From Cristatella mucedo (lineage: Eukaryota > Bryozoa > Phylactolaemata > Cristatellidae): DNA of 64,000 bases. Each line of letters opens with the position of its first letter. Position 1 is the first letter of the stretch. Shown piece after piece: positions 63,699 through 64,000 of the stretch. The stretch is from positions 62,001 through 126,000 of the forward strand of contig WPIO01000218.1 in assembly GCA_009760855.2 (NCBI GenBank), given 5' to 3'. The position numbers and the translations under genes were made by a program. The notes under the pieces were generated by a model that did not search any database, was not told where the DNA came from, and was given only the letters and a program-made list of their open reading frames with translations.

Positions 63699-64000
63699 GA
63701 TGTAGATTTAATTGCTAATAGAAAACAAAAAAAATATATTGCTAATTCTCAACCTATGCGATTTGCGCAGATGGTATTTAGCAAAGTGCTTGAATAAACA
63801 GCAGCTAAATATTTATAAATGAAATTAGATAGAAGTATTGAAAGCGCAAATGAATGTTTTACTAGTGCTGGTGTATATAGATACTCACCAGATGGTATTA
63901 TTGATCAAGATACTTTAATAGAAATAATATGTTTATGGAGTAGAAGTATAGTAGAAGATTTAATACCAAAACAGTACTTAGCTCAATGTTTACTTAGATT
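63699..64000 (+). pseudogene. YqaJ/lambda-type exonuclease, continued (V2)
   Basis: Resumes with DVDLIANRKQKKYIANSQPM, then has stops at E (TAA) and in the AKYL block (TAA) before KLDRSIESANECFTSAGVYR, SPDGIIDQDTLIEIICLWSR and QYLAQCLLR at the window edge. The catalytic Lys of E-I-K is changed to Ile (EII), so this copy would be inactive even without the LINE. Confidence 0.88.

Larger units (their letters stand above)
43453..64000 (+). mobile_element. Endogenous adintovirus/Maverick-like element V2
   Basis: Long viral element continuing past the window. It encodes hallmark genes of the adintovirus/Polinton class: PolB N-terminal part, pX/PLA2, adenain-type protease, packaging ATPase, penton-like proteins, MCP and an exonuclease. 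The integrase, expected beyond the exonuclease as in V1b, is outside the window. It has been hit by a LINE, a LINE 3' end, a SINE, a Harbinger MITE and a second-family LINE piece, and by many point lesions. Confidence 0.92.

Overview
The window looks like metazoan, probably marine-invertebrate, genomic DNA. No compact bacterial gene order is visible. It carries many copies of a CR1/L2-type non-LTR retrotransposon with (TTA)n tails, tRNA-derived SINEs, a PIF/Harbinger-type MITE pair, long (CT)n and (GT)n microsatellites, and split exons with consensus splice sites. The species cannot be named from the sequence. Into this background at least two lineages of an endogenous adintovirus/Maverick(Polinton)-class double-stranded DNA virus have been inserted and are decaying.

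Layout. 1-27.9 kb is host DNA. It holds a 2.6 kb tandem duplication with three phase-compatible minus-strand exons per copy (about 3.96-9.39 kb), a dispersed 0.83 kb duplication carrying one exon (155-985 and 20282-21112), many LINE fragments (one long copy at 11.5-15.1 kb), SINEs, and a 0.8 kb CT-rich array. 27.92-30.65 kb is viral fragment V0: integrase, Cys-rich protein, fibre and exonuclease. 30.65-34.4 kb is host and retroelement DNA, with a small recent copy of a viral left end (V1a, 33257-33664). 34.4-39.97 kb is viral fragment V1b: membrane protein, integrase, Cys-rich protein, fibre, exonuclease, MCP C-terminal part and the polymerase N-terminal part, ending at a Harbinger MITE. 40.2-43.45 kb is host and LINE DNA. 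43.45 kb to the window end is V2, a long viral element running rightward.

V2 starts with a 126-bp palindrome. It then holds the N-terminal part of a protein-primed-type PolB, four small unrecognised genes, a very long phage-tail-like fibre gene (minus), a 221-aa hydrophobic protein, an HNH/AP2-type endonuclease (minus), a pX-like/PLA2 protein, an adenain-type protease and a Zn-ribbon (minus), an A32/FtsK-type packaging ATPase, a coiled-coil protein, two penton-like proteins, a basic coiled-coil protein, a double-jelly-roll MCP and a YqaJ/lambda-type exonuclease. The exonuclease is split by a 3.6 kb LINE and runs off the window.

Together these genes describe a virus that integrates (integrase), replicates by PolB, recombines (exonuclease), builds an adenovirus-like capsid (MCP, penton, protease, ATPase, pX/PLA2) and carries tail-fibre-like attachment proteins. 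Most of the viral genes have stops, frameshifts or insertions, so none of the three copies is functional as seen. No PolB catalytic domain is present anywhere in the window. Nearly every viral gene, on either strand, begins within a few bases of a TATATAG-like motif, which is probably the viral promoter or initiator.
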